The notes under the pieces are model-generated. The model was not told where the DNA came from. It was given only the letters and a program-made list of their open reading frames with translations, and did not search any database. A program made the translations under genes and the position numbers. Source: Collinsella sp. (GTDB lineage Bacteria > Actinomycetota > Coriobacteriia > Coriobacteriales > Coriobacteriaceae). Taken from it: a stretch of DNA of 64,000 nt. Shown here in pieces: positions 20,134 to 28,432 of the stretch. How positions within the stretch are numbered: the first letter of the stretch is position 1; each line of letters starts with the position of its first letter. The stretch lies in contig DXMW01000031.1 of the NCBI GenBank assembly GCA_019414045.1, positions 217,712 to 281,711 on the forward strand. Direction: 5' to 3'.

Positions 20134-22352
20134 CCCCTTTCGATCTTTGGAACACTCAGGCGCACCATCAACGGAGATACGGCGCCCAAGACCACCAGCA
20201 GAGCGCCCGATGCGCCGACGACCTCTCCAAAAGGCATCGCGTTCGTCCCTCGCCCAAGGAACCCAATCGTCCCCACCTGGGAAGCGGGATCAAACGAGGC
20301 GAATGGAGCCAGCAGCGCGACGCCCATGCCCACGCTTTCAACATGAGCGCTCAACGAACCCAACACCAAGAGAACCGCGCAAACCATTCCGGTGACAACG
20401 GGGTTGCGGCTAATCGCTGCTGTCAACGCAGCGACGACGGAAATCACGCCATATGCCATGACCAGCAACGGAATACTGCACAACACCGCCTCCCCCACCA
20501 TGGACGTTGTCGAAGCTCCCGCCCGAATGAGAGCGACGGGATACTCCGATCCACCCGCACCGTTCTTAATCACGGACACAACGACAGCGGGAACCATCGA
20601 CACCAAAAGCAGCACCAAGCCAAGCAGGAGAGCCAGCGCAACAGCCGTCAGAAAACGCACATGCGCTGTTGCGGGGATCTGGAGAACCAGAAGGGAACGA
20701 CACTGCAGGTGGGTGCACGCGAGCGATGTGACAACCACGGGCAACAGCAAAAATAAGGAGGGAAGCGCTGCCTGGAGATACGAAAGGAGGATTAATGGGG
20801 GCATCTTCGTACTTAACTCGTAAACCTTGGGGTCCGGCAAGCTCGCGATCGACTCAAGCAGAAGGGCGCGCGCCTCCGCACGAGAAGGAGTCTCCGGCTC
20901 GATTCCAATCGATTGCAGGAGAGTCGCATCTGCCGCGCCCAGCTCACCTCGAGCGCGCTCGTACGTCGCAAGGCTTCGAAACCCCTCCGCAGGCATAGGC
21001 GCGTACACGAAACCCGAAAGAGCATCCCGCATGTCTTCCAGGGCCGCTTTGCCCTCGACGTCCATATTCGCAGCGTTCTGCTCTAGATACCGATTTATTG
21101 AACGGAGCTCCCCATCCCTATACCGAACAGCGGAAACGTTATCAGCGTCAGGAAACATCTCGACCAGAGCCGGGGCCAGCATCGTCGTCGACATTGCAAT
21201 CGCGCATACGGCGAGGGTAGGAGAACGCAGGAGCAGTTTCCCCATCGTTCTTACGTATGCAACGGCGGAGGCACAAGCGCTCGAACGAGTTGCCGTTCTC
21301 GATGCAGTGAAGGAACCTCTCTCAGGACAAATCGGGGATATCGGGCACGCGCAGCCGCTCTTTCCAGCAACGCAAAGCAGGCTAATTGCCAGCACCTCGA
21401 TCCCGATTGCGCATACGAGGGCAATCGCGCCACGCTCGAAGCAAAGTCCAGGCAGATTCACTATCTGCGTTGTCGGGTACGGGCTATAGGCGCCGACGGT
21501 CAACTCAGTGTTCGCATACGTAAGGGGATTCAACAGGGCGAACTCACGTAAAGCGATGGATCTTCCGTAATACCCGGGAACCATCGTCACCCCCATCAGG
21601 GCACATACGAACACGATTCCAAGCGTAGGGTTATTGGCAATCTTCACGGCAAGGTGAACGACAAGCGAGATGAACGCTGCCACCAAGAATTGCAAGATGG
21701 CCGTCTGCGCGAACACCAGCCAAGCCGGTTTGATAACCGGAGTCGCATATTGAATGTAGCCTATCGGATAGAACGGCGAGCCCGGGCCATTCTTCACAAG
21801 CGCGGCGATTATCCCTGGAAGATTGATGGCGAGGACGGCAAGCATTGCAAAAACACTCGCCCATACGCTCGATGCAACAAGTCTACCCAGCTCGCCCATC
21901 GGTGCCTGGATGATGAGCTTTTCACGTTTGTTAAGACGCGCGGCAAGGAACGAGACGGCAACGGCCGTTGCGACCCATAGCAAGTACTCCTTCGATCCGT
22001 CATAATAGGTGTACTCTCCATCCGATATCTGCAGAAACGGAAGTAGGGGAGAGAGCGGTGCCAAGATAAGACGTCCCGCGGCAAGAGGGTACAGAAGCGC
22101 GGGCATGCTTGATGAAGAGGTATAGACACCGTCCTCCCCCGCATTCACAAGCGCATCCGCATAGGATGCTGACAATTCCTGCTCAACACGGGTTATTCCC
22201 GACTCGAGGTATTCGACCCGTCCGTCGATGCCAGCCGCGCTCCTGAAGACGGGCAGAGCACAAAGAACCATCAACGCAACAACGACAACACAGAGCGACC
22301 TGGAGGAGAGAAGCGACCTAAAGATCGCCTTCGAGATTTTGAGCATATTCAT
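20130..22352 (-). CDS. Multi-pass ABC permease with duplicated halves
   Basis: A 740-residue membrane protein made of two related halves. Each has an N-terminal helix, a long extracytoplasmic loop and a group of four or five helices. The halves share the pattern ALVKNGPGSPFYPIGYI and SVIKNGAGGSEYPVALI, evidence of internal duplication. A short Cys/Arg-rich cytoplasmic linker joins them. I chose the ATG at 22352 (MNMLKISK) behind AAGG with a 6-base gap; the frame stays open to 22418. Size and context recall the lactococcin 972-associated integral membrane proteins, but I could not confirm that by search. Coupled to the ATPase downstream. Confidence 0.8.
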   Translation of the reverse strand: MNMLKISKAIFRSLLSSRSLCVVVVALMVLCALPVFRSAAGIDGRVEYLESGITRVEQELSASYADALVNAGEDGVYTSSSSMPALLYPLAAGRLILAPLSPLLPFLQISDGEYTYYDGSKEYLLWVATAVAVSFLAARLNKREKLIIQAPMGELGRLVASSVWASVFAMLAVLAINLPGIIAALVKNGPGSPFYPIGYIQYATPVIKPAWLVFAQTAILQFLVAAFISLVVHLAVKIANNPTLGIVFVCALMGVTMVPGYYGRSIALREFALLNPLTYANTELTVGAYSPYPTTQIVNLPGLCFERGAIALVCAIGIEVLAISLLCVAGKSGCACPISPICPERGSFTASRTATRSSACASAVAYVRTMGKLLLRSPTLAVCAIAMSTTMLAPALVEMFPDADNVSAVRYRDGELRSINRYLEQNAANMDVEGKAALEDMRDALSGFVYAPMPAEGFRSLATYERARGELGAADATLLQSIGIEPETPSRAEARALLLESIASLPDPKVYELSTKMPPLILLSYLQAALPSLFLLLPVVVTSLACTHLQCRSLLVLQIPATAHVRFLTAVALALLLGLVLLLVSMVPAVVVSVIKNGAGGSEYPVALIRAGASTTSMVGEAVLCSIPLLVMAYGVISVVAALTAAISRNPVVTGMVCAVLLVLGSLSAHVESVGMGVALLAPFASFDPASQVGTIGFLGRGTNAMPFGEVVGASGALLVVLGAVSPLMVRLSVPKIERG

Positions 22353-22385
22353 CGCCAACCTTAACCTCATCCAGTCGGAACAGAG

Positions 22386-22408
22386 GGGCCGAACAAAATG
22401 CTCGGCCC
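22386..22408 (-). terminator. Hairpin between secreted protein and permease genes
   Basis: GGGCCGA and TCGGCCC form a 7-bp stem with a 9-base loop, 11 bases past the secreted-protein stop and 34 before the permease ATG. The T-tract is poor, so partial termination or mRNA protection is more likely than full termination. Confidence 0.5.
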
Positions 22409-22418
22409 TTCCTCGCAT

Positions 22419-22784
22419 CTAGTAGGTGCTATAGACAAATTGCCATTTATCAGTTGTGCCAAGAACACCACAGGAGCACATTGCAGCGAGGCGGGATTCC
22501 CTATGATGCGCGGATCGGCGATAGCCATTTCGGTAGGAGATCGTCTTGTAAGAGATGTTGAACATCGAGATGCTGTGCCCGCTTACGCCGCGAGGACAGC
22601 TGTAGCTCCAGTAGGTATCGACGACGTCGTCCGTATACCCGAGGGGCTCAACGAGGGCACACTGGCTGCTCTCCTGGGAAGGAGGCATCGGGGTATCCGC
22701 AAAAGCGGGGGCTCCCGGCAGCAACAGACAAAGAGCGAGGCCGAGGAAAACCAAGAGCTTACACGACTTAACAGTACTGAACAT
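22419..22784 (-). CDS. Small secreted protein of the right export module
   Basis: A 121-residue protein with a clear signal peptide (LLVFLGLALCLLLPGAPAFA, probable cut after residue 29). The mature part is about 92 residues with four Cys, a WSYSCPRGV segment, an ISYKTISYRNGYRRSAHH segment and an aromatic end (WQFVYSTY). The Trp/Tyr-Gly start, Ser/Tyr/His middle and aromatic C-terminus loosely recall lactococcin 972, but similarity is weak. I chose the ATG at 22784 with GGAG 6 bases upstream; a TTG at 22796 overlaps that site. It is the first gene of a peptide-permease-ATPase operon. Confidence 0.62.
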   Translation of the reverse strand: MFSTVKSCKLLVFLGLALCLLLPGAPAFADTPMPPSQESSQCALVEPLGYTDDVVDTYWSYSCPRGVSGHSISMFNISYKTISYRNGYRRSAHHRESRLAAMCSCGVLGTTDKWQFVYSTY

Positions 22785-22904
22785 AATCCTCTCCAATCTA
22801 GAGGGGTTTCGGTTGCAGCATGCTGTGATTACTTGCAGGCAAAGTCAATTTAACATAAACTGTTAAAAAGTAACCTGAGTTTTTTAAATTCTTCGGAGGT
22901 TATT

Positions 22905-23417
22905 ATGAGTTCCGACAATCGCACTCCCCGGCTTCATTCCTTCCGCATCGCATGTGCGATAGCCTCTGCGACCCTTTGCGCCACCGCCATCGCACAAGTG
23001 GCGTTCTCCTTAAAGCCAGCAATCGAAGTGCTCGACAACCCTGTAATTGCAGACTCCCCCGCGTATCCAGCCCTTGCAATCTCGACATTGGTCCCTGCCG
23101 TCATCGGTATCGCTACGACCATCCTCAGCGCCGTTCTCGTGTGGACGATCAAGAGCGGAGACCCCTTCAAGAAAGGGTCTGCGACATGCTTGAAGGTGCT
23201 CGGCATTCTCTTCGTTGTTCAAGCTGCCACCAGCCTCTACGCCGGCTCACTCAAAACCTCCGTTTCGATGTTTGGCGGCGAGGGGGCCGTCGGCGCCCAA
23301 GAGATCGCTTCATCATTCGATTGGACCTCTCTGGTTCTCGGCATCGTCCTGTTCATGCTTTCCCAGCTCTTCTTGTACGCCCGAGAGCTGTACCTCGACT
23401 CCGACGAGATTGCGTAA
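22905..23417 (+). CDS. DUF2975-type membrane protein
   Basis: A 170-residue protein with four hydrophobic segments (about 14-32, 58-82, 98-116 and 138-160) and a short polar end (YARELYLDSDEIA). This size and topology, together with the small HTH gene that follows after nine bases, matches the DUF2975/YozG-like pair common in Firmicutes and Actinobacteria. Its biochemical role is unknown. A strong GGAGG precedes the ATG. It is divergent from the right export operon, with a 120-bp AT-rich gap between the two starts. That position would suit a control module for the operon, but this is an inference. Confidence 0.75.
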   Translation: MSSDNRTPRLHSFRIACAIASATLCATAIAQVAFSLKPAIEVLDNPVIADSPAYPALAISTLVPAVIGIATTILSAVLVWTIKSGDPFKKGSATCLKVLGILFVVQAATSLYAGSLKTSVSMFGGEGAVGAQEIASSFDWTSLVLGIVLFMLSQLFLYARELYLDSDEIA

Positions 23418-23426
23418 GGAAACGCC

Positions 23427-23678
23427 ATGCCCGTAATTGTTCGCCTCGACAAGATCATGGCCGAGCGAAAGATTTCCTCGAACGAACTTGCCGAAAGGAT
23501 TGGAACCACGCCCGTGAACCTGTCCCGTATTAAAAAAGGGCATATTCGCGGCATTCGCTTCAACACACTCGAGCAGCTATGCCTCGCCCTTCGTTGCCAA
23601 CCCGGAGACCTTCTCGAAGTCATGAGCGAAGAGGATGCCCGAAAGGAGTTCGGATTCGATTGGTCCGCCGAGGATTAG
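23427..23678 (+). CDS. Small Cro/CI-type HTH regulator (YozG-like)
   Basis: An 83-residue DNA-binding protein, nearly all helix-turn-helix (ERKISSNELAERIGTT-PVNLSRIKKG), with the typical YozG-like ending LCLALRCQPGDLLEV. It is cotranscribed with the DUF2975 gene. The stop TAG is in frame with the truncated recombinase that follows immediately (ED-stop-RAVVLALHTG), which marks an old junction. Confidence 0.85.
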   Translation: MPVIVRLDKIMAERKISSNELAERIGTTPVNLSRIKKGHIRGIRFNTLEQLCLALRCQPGDLLEVMSEEDARKEFGFDWSAED

Positions 23679-24404
23679 AGGGCGGTCGTACTCGCCCTGC
23701 ACACGGGGATGCGAATCGGCGAGGTCTGCGGCCTTCGGTGGTGCGATGTGGATTTCGAGACGGGCCTGATCTCGATCAGACACTCGGTGGCGTACGCGAA
23801 GGGAATGGGTTCGTTCATCAAGGACACCAAGACCCATGACGCCAGGGGTATCCCCATCGACCCGGTCGGCCTACTCCCCTTCCTGAAGGAGACCCACGAG
23901 ATCGACTGCGGAAAGCTGCGCTTGCGCGGCCTTACCGGGGCGGTCGAGATCGGGGACTGCTACATCCTGTCGGAGCCGGGCGCGACCTTCGCGACGACAA
24001 GCTATATCCGCAGGGCGTTCAAGACGTTCTCGGAGACCAACGGCCTCATGGGCACCAACGACGAGCTGATCACGTTCCACGGCCTTCGCCACACGTTCGC
24101 AACGCAGTGGATCCGCCAAGGCGGCGATATCAAGGCGCTCCAATCGATCCTCGGCCACAAGGACGCCATGGCGACGCTCAACGTCTACGCCGACATCGAG
24201 CCCATCTCCAAAATCCATAACATGCTGCGCGCCACGCCGTGCCTTTGGCGCGGGCACCTCGGGCCGAGGGTCGATCCGGGTCCCATGTTCCAACAGAGGA
24301 TCCAGGAGTCCATCGAGACGCTCCAGGCGTTCGGCTACGGCATCACCGAGCCGGACGACCGAAATATCGCCATACGCGACGTGAAGACGAACAGTTGGCT
24401 CTAG
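23679..24404 (+). pseudogene. Tyrosine recombinase catalytic domain, N-terminus missing
   Basis: The frame begins directly after the HTH stop and reads RAVVLALHTGMRIGEVCGLRW, the usual start of the catalytic domain. All catalytic landmarks are present: Arg in TGMRIGE, HGLRHTF and LGHKDAMATLNVYAD with its Tyr. The N-terminal core-binding domain of 150-200 residues is missing, and an ATG first appears at 23709. Beyond the Tyr is a tail of about 65 residues. It was probably the integrase of the accessory block, cut by a later rearrangement, and is unlikely to be active without its arm- and core-binding part. Confidence 0.85.
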
Positions 24405-24555
24405 CTCACCGAGTACGCGGCAGTGCTGGGCCCATCCCAACTGAGGTCACGGTGGTCCGATAGGGGCGCCGCCCGCGGCATGCGCCGCGGAGCGGTATCC
24501 CCTACCGAAGGGCGGGGATGCCCTCCGCTTCCAGTTCGGAATCAGCCGTCGGAGG

Positions 24556-24623
24556 CGTTCGGCTGACTGCGGGAACGGCCTGTCCGCTCAATGTGTTCGG
24601 CTGAGATCGGAAATCAACCCAAC
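24556..24623. repeat. 68-bp direct repeat, right copy (possible att site)
   Basis: See 16926-16993. It lies about 150 bases beyond the truncated recombinase, where an attachment site would be expected. Confidence 0.85.
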
Positions 24624-24730
24624 ACGAGCCGGACACGCGCCAGACGGCTCTTCCCCGTACGGCCTTCCCCCTTACGCTCATGTTGCAGGCATGTAACGCC
24701 GCAGCGAGCGCGCCTTTTTTGCGCCAGACA

Positions 24731-24753
24731 GGTACAATGATGAACACTGTACC
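24731..24753 (+). promoter_or_regulatory. Dyad over possible promoter of the ACT-domain gene
   Basis: GGTACA-N11-TGTACC is a perfect 6-bp dyad. The TACAAT inside it could be a -10 box 60 bases before the start codon. The -35 region is not clear. Confidence 0.4.
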
Positions 24754-24800
24754 GTAGCGGAGCGCCCCGCGCGCACCGCAACCACGCGAAAGGGTTTCCC

Positions 24801-25088
24801 ATGGCCGAGATCTCGTCCTCCCGCATCGTCATCACCGTCCTTGGCAAGAACCGCCCCGGCATCGTCGCCGGCGTCACCCGCGTTTTGGGCGAGGCCAACG
24901 TCGACATCCGCGACATCACGCAGTCCATTATCGAGGACATCTTCACCATGACCATGCTGGCCGACACCGCCGAGTCCAAGCTCGACTTCGCCGAGCTGCA
25001 GAAGGCGCTGGCCGAGGCCGGCGAGCTTTCGGGCGTCAACGTGTCCATCCAGCGCGAGGACGTCTTTAACTTTATGTACCGCCTGTAG
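24801..25088 (+). CDS. ACT domain protein (UPF0237 type)
   Basis: A 95-residue single ACT domain, a small-molecule-binding fold (VITVLGKNRPGIVAGVTRVLGEANVDI). It matches the UPF0237 family in size and in its ending (REDVFNFMYRL). In many genomes this gene is followed by a DUF711/UPF0210 partner; here citrate synthase follows after about 75 bases on the same strand. The ligand is not known; amino acids are typical for ACT domains. Confidence 0.88.
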   Translation: MAEISSSRIVITVLGKNRPGIVAGVTRVLGEANVDIRDITQSIIEDIFTMTMLADTAESKLDFAELQKALAEAGELSGVNVSIQREDVFNFMYRL

Positions 25089-25165
25089 CGAACAAGCCGC
25101 TCGGGGCAGCTTGACGTCATATCGTCCAAGCGCGCGGCCCCAAAGCGGACCGGAGAGGAGCGCGC

Positions 25166-26584
25166 ATGGCCTACGACGCCAAGAAAATCTACTACCGCTT
25201 CGACGATCACCTGAGCCGCCTGGTTCTGGATTACGAGGCGAGCCGTCAGATTTCGCCCGAAAGCGAAAACCTCTACCACGGCCTGCCGACCGCCCCGTAC
25301 GACGAGGACCTGTTCGTAGAGCACAACGTCAAGCGCGGCCTGCGCAATGCCGACGGCTCGGGCGTGGTCGCGGGCCTTACCCGCATCTCGGACGTGCACG
25401 GCTACAACAAGGTCGACGGCAAAGTCGTGCCCGATCAGGGCAAGCTCACGCTTCGTGGCTACAGCATCGAGGATCTGGTCAACAACGCCCAGGCCGAGAA
25501 CCGCTACGGCTACGAAGAGGTCGCCTATCTGCTCATCACGGGCTCGCTGCCCACCAAAGAGGAACTCGACGGTTTTTGCGGACGCCTGGGTGCTTTTAGG
25601 CACCTGAGCGACGAATACGTCCGTGAGTTCCCCATGACCACGGTGTCGTCGAGCATCATGAATGTGCTTCAGCGCGCCGTGCTGCTGCTCTACGCCTTCG
25701 ACGCCGAGCCCGACGCCATTACACCCGAACACGAAATCGACGTCGCCATCTCCATGCTCGCCCGTCTCCCCCGCATCGCCGCCTTCGCGCATATGGCCTC
25801 GGTCGCCAAGCGCCGCGGCTCCGAGGTTCATGTGCCGCACCCCACACCCGGCCTCTCCACCGCCGAGACCATCCTACAGGTGTTGCGCGGCGGCATGGCA
25901 TTCACCCGCGACGAGGCCATGCTGCTCGACGTGATGCTTATGCTGCATGCCGAGCACGGCGGCGGCAATAACTCCACGTTCGCCTGCCGCGTGCTGTCCT
26001 CCTCGGCCACCGACCCGTATTCCGCCTACGCCGCAGCTATCGGCTCGCTCAAGGGCCCGCGCCACGGCGGCGCCAACGCCAAGGTCGTGTCCATGCACGA
26101 GGACATCCGTGCGCATGTCTCCAATTGGGAGGACGAGGACGAGGTCGCAGCCTACCTGAGCAAGATCCTCGACAAGCAGGCCTTCGACGGCACGGGCCTC
26201 ATCTACGGCATGGGCCACGCCGTCTACACGCTGAGCGACCCGCGTGCCGAGGTGTGCCGTCGTTACGCGCGCTCGCTGGCAGCCAAGAAGGACCTGGGCG
26301 AGGAGTTCGCGCTCATCGAGCGCATCGAGCGCCTGGCCCCGCAAGTGATGCGCGATCACGGCATGACCAAGCCCATCTGCGCCAACATCGACCTGTACAC
26401 GGGCTTTATCTACAAGATGCTCGGCGTGCCCGAGACGCTCTTTACGCCGCTGTTCGCCGTCGCCCGCATGGCCGGCTGGTCGGCACACCGCATGGAAGAG
26501 CTCTTCTGCGCGCACCGCATCATCCGTCCCGCGTATCGCCCGGTTATCGAGCCGCTGGAGTACAAGCCGCTCGCCGATCGTTAG
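25166..26584 (+). CDS. Citrate synthase (citrate/2-methylcitrate family)
   Basis: Condenses acetyl-CoA with oxaloacetate. At 472 residues it is longer than the bacterial type II enzyme (about 370-430), with an N-terminal region of about 60 residues before the core. Catalytic residues are visible: His in LHAEHGGGNNS, His in GPRHGGANAK and Asp in CANIDLYTGF. GMGHAVYTLSDPRA is the usual GxGHxVY segment. In a fermentative organism it probably feeds an incomplete TCA branch toward 2-oxoglutarate and glutamate. A 2-methylcitrate role cannot be excluded. GGAG precedes the start. Confidence 0.9.
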   Translation: MAYDAKKIYYRFDDHLSRLVLDYEASRQISPESENLYHGLPTAPYDEDLFVEHNVKRGLRNADGSGVVAGLTRISDVHGYNKVDGKVVPDQGKLTLRGYSIEDLVNNAQAENRYGYEEVAYLLITGSLPTKEELDGFCGRLGAFRHLSDEYVREFPMTTVSSSIMNVLQRAVLLLYAFDAEPDAITPEHEIDVAISMLARLPRIAAFAHMASVAKRRGSEVHVPHPTPGLSTAETILQVLRGGMAFTRDEAMLLDVMLMLHAEHGGGNNSTFACRVLSSSATDPYSAYAAAIGSLKGPRHGGANAKVVSMHEDIRAHVSNWEDEDEVAAYLSKILDKQAFDGTGLIYGMGHAVYTLSDPRAEVCRRYARSLAAKKDLGEEFALIERIERLAPQVMRDHGMTKPICANIDLYTGFIYKMLGVPETLFTPLFAVARMAGWSAHRMEELFCAHRIIRPAYRPVIEPLEYKPLADR

Positions 26585-26608
26585 GACGCAGACCGTTATA
26601 GAACCCGA

Positions 26609-26646
26609 GCGTGGCCAGGGCATCACCGCCCTCGGCCACGCTTTTT
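26609..26646 (+). terminator. Rho-independent terminator of citrate synthase
   Basis: GCGTGGCC and GGCCACGC, with an inner GGGC/GCCC pair, followed by TTTTT. Confidence 0.9.
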
Positions 26647-26671
26647 ATGCCAGTAGAAAGGATCGCAGCGA

Positions 26672-27514
26672 ATGATTGTGTTTTCCGATATGGATGGAAC
26701 GCTGCTGACGAGCGATAAGCAGATGAGCGACGCCACTTGGGCAATGCTCGACGAGCTTGCGCGCCGCGGTATTGAGTTTGTGCCCTGCACGGGGCGCCCG
26801 CTGTCGGGCATCTTTGAGCCTATCCTCGCCCATCCTGCCGTGCACTACGCGGTCTGCGCCAATGGTGCCAGCGTCTGGCAGCTCGACGAAGATGCGCCTA
26901 CCGATGCCTCACGCGCCAAACGTATCTTGAGCCGACCGCTCGACCGTGGCATCGCCCATCGCATCCATCGCATCGCCGCCGGCCACGACGTCACCTTCGA
27001 CATCTTCGCCGACGGCCAGTGCTTCCTCCCCCGCTCGCTCTATGAGCGCCTAGACGAGTTCTGCGGCGGCGACCCCCACATCGCGGCTTCGCTCAAGCGC
27101 ACACGAACACCGATCGGCATGGATATCGACAGTAAGATCGACGAGGTCGAGACACTCGAACGCATCGCCATGTACTGGCACGACCCGGCCGATCGCGACG
27201 CCATCGCGGCGGAGCTCGACACGCTCGGAGGCATTGAGGTCACGCGTTCGTACGCCATGAATATCGAGGTCATGGGCGAGGGCGCCACCAAGGGAACGGC
27301 CCTCACATGGCTATGCGAGCACCTGGGCGAGCGTCTCGCCGACGCCTGGGGCTTCGGCGACAACATCAACGACATTCCCATGCTGCAGGCAGCAGGCCAC
27401 GGCATAGCCATGATCAACGGCGAGCCCGAAGACCGCGACGCCGCCGACGCCATCACCGAGTTCGACAACGACCACGACGGCGTCGCCCGTACCATCATGG
27501 CCGCCCTCGCCTAG
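26672..27514 (+). CDS. HAD superfamily Cof-type phosphatase
   Basis: A 280-residue HAD hydrolase of the Cof/type IIB class. The nucleophile motif is FSDMDGTLL at the N-terminus, the second motif VPCTGRPLSG, and the C-terminal metal-binding motif WGFGDNINDIPML; the cap domain lies between (about 85-195). A conserved Lys appears in GATKGTALTW. Such enzymes dephosphorylate sugar phosphates or flavin precursors; the substrate cannot be read from sequence. It converges with a second Cof-type gene. Confidence 0.9.
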   Translation: MIVFSDMDGTLLTSDKQMSDATWAMLDELARRGIEFVPCTGRPLSGIFEPILAHPAVHYAVCANGASVWQLDEDAPTDASRAKRILSRPLDRGIAHRIHRIAAGHDVTFDIFADGQCFLPRSLYERLDEFCGGDPHIAASLKRTRTPIGMDIDSKIDEVETLERIAMYWHDPADRDAIAAELDTLGGIEVTRSYAMNIEVMGEGATKGTALTWLCEHLGERLADAWGFGDNINDIPMLQAAGHGIAMINGEPEDRDAADAITEFDNDHDGVARTIMAALA

Positions 27515-27531
27515 TCATCGGCTAGTCATTG

Positions 27532-27631
27532 GGGACGTTCTTGAATGACTAGTCGTTGGGGACACTCTTCGTGAAAAGCTGCAAGGACTGTCCCCCACTG
27601 CCGGCAGAACGGGAACGTCCCCAGCTGCCGG
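27532..27631. repeat. GTCCCC-rich intergenic repeat, copy 1
   Basis: GGGGACGTTC and GGGGACACTC in tandem are followed by a unit (27582-27630) with CTGCCGGCAGAAC and GGGAACGTCCCC. A related unit lies at 30581-30630. Confidence 0.65.
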
Positions 27632-27632
27632 A

Positions 27633-28427
27633 TTAAGCGAGGCCCTCTAGCACGCGGCGGAGCTCCTGCTGAACGGCGTGGTCGCGGTTACGACCCACCA
27701 CGCGATCGGCAACCGCCCTGAGCGCAGGGCGCGCGTTTTCCATCGCGCAGCCCGTGCCGACAAAGCGAATGATCTCGTAGTCGTTCATCGAGTCGCCAAA
27801 CGCCATGACCTCGTCGCGCCCAATGCCGTAATGCTCCGCGAGCTGTGCAATACCCGAGGCCTTCGACACACCGGGCTGCATGGCATCAATCCACGCGTTG
27901 CCCGAAGGCGCAAAGGTAAAGAGCTGACCGAGTTCGCACTGTAGCACGTACGCACTGTCCATAACCGCACTGTCGTCGCAAAAGATACTCGCTTTGATGA
28001 TATTTACGCTGGGATCGGGCAGCTCCCAAATGCGCTCGGCATTGGGAAGGTCCTTATCGACCTCACGCACGAACTTGCACTCGTCATCGAGCAGGAAGGA
28101 CTTGGTTCGGTCAAAGAGCGCAAGATGCAGATTGGGAAACGTCCTGACGGCTTGAGCGAGCCTTCGAATCGCCAGGTGGGAATACACCTCACGGTCTACC
28201 ATCTTACCGTCGGCGTAGACTTGGGCGCCGTTAGCGGCGACAAAGTCCATCTTGTCGCGAACGGGCGCAAAGAACTCGCACAGGCGATCGTAGCGACGAC
28301 CTGACGATGCGGCGAAATGCACGCCATGCTCGTGTAGCGCCAGAATCAGTTCGTAGGTCTCGGGAGGCACCTGGCCGTTTTCGTCAAGCAGCGTGCCGTC
28401 CATATCGGATGCAATCAGTTTAAACAT
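27633..28427 (-). CDS. HAD superfamily Cof-type phosphatase
   Basis: A 264-residue member of the same class as the neighbour: nucleophile motif ASDMDGTLLDENG, second motif AASSGRRYDRL, Lys in VSKASGIAQL and metal motif MAFGDSMNDYEI. The two differ clearly in the cap domain, so they are not a recent duplicate. The ribosome site (GGGAG, 7 bases before ATG 28427) lies inside a predicted stem (28433-28494), described separately. Confidence 0.9.
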   Translation of the reverse strand: MFKLIASDMDGTLLDENGQVPPETYELILALHEHGVHFAASSGRRYDRLCEFFAPVRDKMDFVAANGAQVYADGKMVDREVYSHLAIRRLAQAVRTFPNLHLALFDRTKSFLLDDECKFVREVDKDLPNAERIWELPDPSVNIIKASIFCDDSAVMDSAYVLQCELGQLFTFAPSGNAWIDAMQPGVSKASGIAQLAEHYGIGRDEVMAFGDSMNDYEIIRFVGTGCAMENARPALRAVADRVVGRNRDHAVQQELRRVLEGLA

Positions 28428-28432
28428 AGAAA

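Larger units (their letters stand above)
24405..24800. other. 396-bp gene-free stretch at the right edge of the block
   Basis: No gene seen. It has a GC-rich imperfect hairpin around CCGCGGC-ATGC-GCCGCGG (about 24456-24505), the right 68-bp direct repeat (24556-24623) and a GGTACA-N11-TGTACC dyad at 24731-24753 overlapping a possible -10 box for the ACT gene. Confidence 0.65.

Noticed and set aside
27532..27631. CRISPR-like spacing in the GTCCCC repeats
   Set aside because: Only two or three units, unequal spacing, no leader and no cas genes.
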